Shown here: positions 60,335-64,000 of the stretch, piece after piece
Numbering within the stretch: the stretch's first letter is position 1
Layout of the letters: each line of letters opens with the position of its first letter
From: Cannabis sativa
Lineage: Eukaryota; Streptophyta; Magnoliopsida; Rosales; Cannabaceae
Direction of reading: 5' to 3'
NCBI RefSeq assembly: GCF_029168945.1
Contig: NC_083601.1
Span: forward strand, 72,281,595-72,345,594
Length of the DNA stretch: 64,000 nt
Translations under genes and position numbers: made by a program
The notes under the pieces: model-generated
Told to the model about the DNA's origin: nothing
The model's database searches: none
The model's input: the letters and a program-made list of their open reading frames with translations, nothing else

Positions 60335-61560
60335 ATTTGATTTGAAATTATTGTGTGTTTTTGGGTCCTGTTCTTGATGATTGCATTGTATTATGAGTTT
60401 GTTCCTATTTACATTCACAAAATATGCTGATTCTGAATTCTACTTGATTTGATATTTAGTCAGAGTGGTATTGCAAGACTTGTAACTCCTTTTTAACCTT
60501 TTTCTTTTGCATGTTTTCTGATTATATTTGGCTTTGTCTGAAAATAACATGGTTAAAATTTATAATGCCCAACTCCAATGGACAAATCAGAACTCATTGG
60601 AACTACTGGCACAACATTTACGGCTACTAGATAGGTTAACTTATATACATTTATGATAATGTTTATCGTAATTATAATGAATAATGAATTTTTAGCAGAT
60701 TTTTTAAAAATTTAACAAAATTTAATGTGTTGAAAATAGTTGGTTTCTTGCCGTAGCAATATGACTTTATTAAGTTTATTATATTATTGTATTTCATTTT
60801 GAACTTAATGAGCTATGTAGATTGTTCATGAATCATGTGTATGAAATGAAACCATGAAAGTGTCATGCGGTACCCAACATTCTATTGTAAGTACTGTTAA
60901 CTTGTTAGTTAGAAGTTGGTATAATATCTGATTTTATTTCTTGTAATTTAAATTTAATTATGTAAAATATGATATTTAATTGTATAAATTATAATATATA
61001 TTATGCTATAAAGTAATGAGTAATGACCAACTTAAGGAATCTTAAAGAGAACTTCAATTGAAAATATTACAACAAAATTGCAAAATTAGAAATGCATTCG
61101 AACATAAAAAATTCAGAATTATCTATTGGCCACACGGAAAGTGCGAAGAAGTGATGAGACAATTATTCTGTGGTTTGGGTTTGGGATATAAAACCAAATA
61201 TTAGCGCACTCCCATCAGCTCCTGATGTTTAAATTATTGAAGATAATCTTTTGCAACTCTTCAACATGAAGTTTAGAATAATTAGTTGAACAACAACATT
61301 TACTATTTTATTTGTTGATATTAAATCTTGTTATATTATTTTTGTCCCATTGATTGTTAGGTACACTTAAACTACTATTTTATATTTTAGACACAACTTC
61401 TAGACTCACAACAAGTCATTATAACTACTTGTCGTATCCGCTAACAGGGAAAATTAAATGTGTTATTAAGAGTTATTAAACACTTCGTCAGCCCTTTTGT
61501 CAAAATAAAATATTTGGTGAGGCCTAACTATTTCCCCGCGCGTGAGCCGAATAAGAGTTA
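60335..61560. other. Intergenic, 3' flank of alpha-SNAP
   Basis: AT-rich sequence including the alpha-SNAP 3' UTR. No gene or repeat recognised. Confidence 0.5.
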
Positions 61561-61576
61561 ACAACAGCCTTTTGAG

Positions 61577-61585
61577 ACACGTGGC
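61577..61585. promoter_or_regulatory. G-box/ABRE-type site upstream of the PLAC8 gene
   Basis: ACACGTGGC contains the palindromic CACGTG and an ACGTGGC ABRE core, about 900 bp before the ATG and about 400 bp before the 5'-UTR intron, close to the likely start of transcription. A GC-rich CCGCGCGTG word at about 61536 is nearby. Binding by bZIP or bHLH factors is inferred. Confidence 0.5.
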
Positions 61586-61978
61586 CGCGGTACATCCAAA
61601 CTGAAAGCGACGACGTTTCCAGACTGTACGATTATGAATCACTTCAAAACCACCACATTTTGTTCTATTCTTCCTCTACTCACACACACTTTGACAAAAG
61701 CTTATTTTATCCAAAAAAGAAAATTGGCAAAAAGAACAAGCGCGTAAGCGTAACCCACCATCGACGAGACAACACACAGCGACCAATACCGAGTCGAGTG
61801 ATAATACACCCTTTATCTTTATTTCTGGATTCTCGTTTATCGTTTTATAGCTTACCAATACACCCTAATTCCCCCCAATAAAATTAGTTACTTTAGTCTT
61901 GAGTACGAGGCTTCAATACTCCATTGAATTCAAATCAAAGGTTTCTTTAACTTCCTGTGTTTCTTGGTTATTCTTCAG

Positions 61979-62345
61979 GTATGTTTTCATAATCTGTTCT
62001 TATTTGTTCTTGTTTCGACCCTAACAGTAAAAATTACGGCTTTTCTTTTACTGCTAAATGGGGTTTCCTGCTGTATGTATTGATTTATTGTTATTATTTA
62101 TTTAAATGTTTTATATTTTTGGTTAATGTTTCTTTAACAAAAGAATTGATGAGGGTTTTCATCACGAACATTTTTCTCCACTCAAGACTTGGATTGTTGT
62201 TTAGATTATCAACTAGTTTAGTTTCTATATTTAACAGCTTCCAGTTTTGGTTCTGTGATTATGTTCTTTAGAGTCTTTGGTTTAATTTTGCTTGGGTATA
62301 GATTTCTTTTTGTTTACGAGAACAATTATCATTTCTTTATTACAG
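61979..62345 (+). other. 5'-UTR intron of the PLAC8 gene
   Basis: Donor ttcag|gtatgt at 61979 and acceptor ttacag at 62345 bound a 367-bp T-rich segment ahead of the ATG at 62478. The size and composition are typical of plant leader introns. Inferred, not shown. Confidence 0.6.
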
Positions 62346-62477
62346 AAATATTTGGCAAAACAACCATGCATTACTTGGCTTTGAACCTTAGTGGAACCAT
62401 TGGAGAAAAGTTATTCACTGAGTCCTTTAGGTGACAATTTTGATCTTGATTTGAGAGTATTGTAGCTTGGTGAGAAG

Positions 62478-64000
62478 ATGTCATTGGTTGATAATGGAAC
62501 TCGCAAAGAGGAAATTGAGCTAAGTGGAGGTAATAAAGACAAGGGTCAAGCTCCTCTTGACATTTCAGCGTCTCGAAGGACACTGCTTAGTGGTGATAAA
62601 CCTCAAAAAAAGCTCAACAATACGTCCACTGCTATTCCTCAAAAGAGAAATTTCCTTAAATTTGGTTCAGCATCTGCTAAATTCAGGCGGATGGCGAACG
62701 AGAAAGATGAGATTTCCAGGTCAGTAAATTCTTCAAGTAGTCATGATTTTAAAGAACGTATAAGTGGAGTATTTTCTCGGAAAATTGATTGGGTTTCGGT
62801 TAAGAAAATGTGCAAAGAATGGTTTAAAGATCCAATGAACATGGCTTTGTTCTTATGGATCTTCATTGTTGCTGTTTCGGGTGCAATTTTGTTCCTTGTT
62901 ATGACTGGAATGTTAAACAAGGTGATAACTAAAAAGTCTCAGAGAGATGTATGGTTTGAAGTCAATAACCAAATTCTAAATGCTCTGTTTACACTTATGT
63001 GTTTGTACCAACATCCGAAAAGAATTTACCACCTTGTTCTGCTATCTAGATGGAAACCAAAAGACATTACCAAGCTTAGAAAACTTTACTGTAAGAATGG
63101 GACTTATAAGCCTCATGAATGGGCTCACATGATGGTTGTTGTTCTGTTACTCCATTTGAATTGTTTTGCTCAATATGCTCTTTGTAGTCTGAACTGGGGT
63201 TACAAAAGATCTGAACGACCACCCTTAGGAGTTGGAGTATGTATTTCTGTTGCAATTGCTGCTCCTGCCATTGCTGGTTTATACTTAATTGTTAGCCCAC
63301 TTGGTAAAGATTATGATTCCGGAATGGATGAGGAAGCACAGGTACAGAGTAGTGCTGCTGAAAGGCCGGAAAAGTTGAGGTTGAAATCATTTGAGAGGAG
63401 ATTTTCATTTGCACCAGTTGAAGACGAACAGAATGTTGAGAGCAAACTGAATTGGAGTGGGGGAATACTTGATTTTTGGAATGATATATCTGTAGCTTAT
63501 CTCTCTCTCTTCTGTACTTGCTGTGTTTTTGGATGGAATATGGAGAGACTTGGATTTGGAAACATGTATGTTCATATTGCAACATTCCTTCTGTTTTGCA
63601 TTGCTCCATTCTTTATTTTCAACTTGGCTGCTGTTAATATTGACAATGAGGCTGTTAGGGAGGTCCTTGGGGTTACCGGGTTAGTTCTATGTGTATTTGG
63701 TTTGCTCTATGGTGGCTTTTGGAGGATCCAAATGAGGAAGAGATTCAATCTGCCTAGTTATGACTTCTGTTTTGGTCATTCGGCATTAGGCGACTGCACA
63801 TTGTGGCTTTGCTGTTGTTGGTGTACTCTAGCTCAGGAAGTTCGGACTGGGAATTCTTATGACATTGTGGAAGACAAGTTATGCATAAAACACACAGATA
63901 ATGATAGCGAGCCACCGATTTCACCTTTGCCCCGCGAAGATGGAGTGGTTGAGTTCAGATCTGCCAACAGTTCTCCACTAGGAAACAGTTCTAGCCCAAC
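62478..64000 (+). CDS. DUF2985/PLAC8 domain membrane protein, 3' end beyond window
   Basis: Open from the ATG at 62478 to the window edge: 507 codons with no intron or stop. Residues 1–115 are hydrophilic and basic. A first hydrophobic segment (MALFLWIFIVAVSGAILFLV) is near 122–141, a second near 219–237, and a third near 251–272. This is the DUF2985 region, with WFEVNNQILNALFTLMC. The PLAC8 part follows, with two more hydrophobic segments (about 366–384 and 398–412). A Cys-rich motif at about 430–450 (CFGHSALGDC…CCCWC) leads into LAQEVRT, the PLAC8 signature. The family is membrane-located. Some PLAC8 members act in cell-size control, metal handling or calcium uptake, but members with DUF2985 have no settled function. 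The end is a serine/proline-rich tail cut by the window. The nearest ATG before it is out of frame. Confidence 0.9.
   Translation, partial: MSLVDNGTRKEEIELSGGNKDKGQAPLDISASRRTLLSGDKPQKKLNNTSTAIPQKRNFLKFGSASAKFRRMANEKDEISRSVNSSSSHDFKERISGVFSRKIDWVSVKKMCKEWFKDPMNMALFLWIFIVAVSGAILFLVMTGMLNKVITKKSQRDVWFEVNNQILNALFTLMCLYQHPKRIYHLVLLSRWKPKDITKLRKLYCKNGTYKPHEWAHMMVVVLLLHLNCFAQYALCSLNWGYKRSERPPLGVGVCISVAIAAPAIAGLYLIVSPLGKDYDSGMDEEAQVQSSAAERPEKLRLKSFERRFSFAPVEDEQNVESKLNWSGGILDFWNDISVAYLSLFCTCCVFGWNMERLGFGNMYVHIATFLLFCIAPFFIFNLAAVNIDNEAVREVLGVTGLVLCVFGLLYGGFWRIQMRKRFNLPSYDFCFGHSALGDCTLWLCCCWCTLAQEVRTGNSYDIVEDKLCIKHTDNDSEPPISPLPREDGVVEFRSANSSPLGNSSSP

Overview
Eukaryotic nuclear DNA from a dicot plant. 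The evidence is split genes with GT–AG introns, plant gene families (AVT6-type amino-acid transporters, alpha-SNAP, a DUF2985/PLAC8 membrane protein), and nested Copia LTR retrotransposons, LINEs, hAT, Harbinger and Mutator-type elements in AT-rich sequence. The species cannot be proven from the window. The LTR families recall Rosales, but that is a weak impression.

Layout. (1) 1–23.1 kb: a minus-strand gene for a small basic protein of unknown function is split by a 22-kb Copia element (A, minus strand, TSD TTTTT). Element A itself carries a full-length Copia element in the other orientation (B, TSD AATTT) and a solo LTR (C, TSD GCTGG). (2) 23.1–26.1 kb: a TIR element that looks Mutator-like, a short tandem repeat and a Tourist-like MITE with TSD TAA. 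(3) 26.3–28.1 kb: AVT6 gene 1, minus strand, five exons, 438 residues. (4) 28.3–47.3 kb: a lone Copia-type LTR, then an old LINE whose reverse transcriptase/RNase H reading frame is split by a solo LTR (E), by a 10.3-kb Copia element (D, TSD GTGGA) that keeps gag but almost no pol, and by two GT–AG-bounded, frame-preserving intervening segments. One of these segments holds a hAT MITE carrying a tRNA-like sequence. A second, 5'-truncated LINE copy with a 17-bp TSD follows. (5) 47.6–51.6 kb: AVT6 gene 2, minus strand, 443 residues, with the same internal exon lengths and splice phases as gene 1, so the two are tandem paralogues pushed apart by transposons. Its first intron is expanded and contains an exon-like fragment of a SANT/MYB-type gene. 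(6) 51.9–56.6 kb: an LTR fragment with a long CT microsatellite, an array of alternately inverted GC-rich modules, and a large palindromic element with a nested 9-bp-TSD MITE. (7) 56.8–60.3 kb: a complete alpha-SNAP gene, nine exons, 289 residues, with a possible 54-bp cassette exon. (8) 61.5–64 kb: a DUF2985/PLAC8 gene with a 5'-UTR intron, running off the right edge.

The host genes act in separate processes: vacuolar or intracellular amino-acid transport, SNARE recycling, and a membrane protein of unclear role. Nothing suggests an operon-like relationship. The least ordinary observations are the gag-only Copia element D beside gag-defective, pol-bearing relatives A and B, the conserved islands in their very long leaders, the intron-like segments in the LINE, the alternating inverted-repeat array, and the putative cassette exon in alpha-SNAP.
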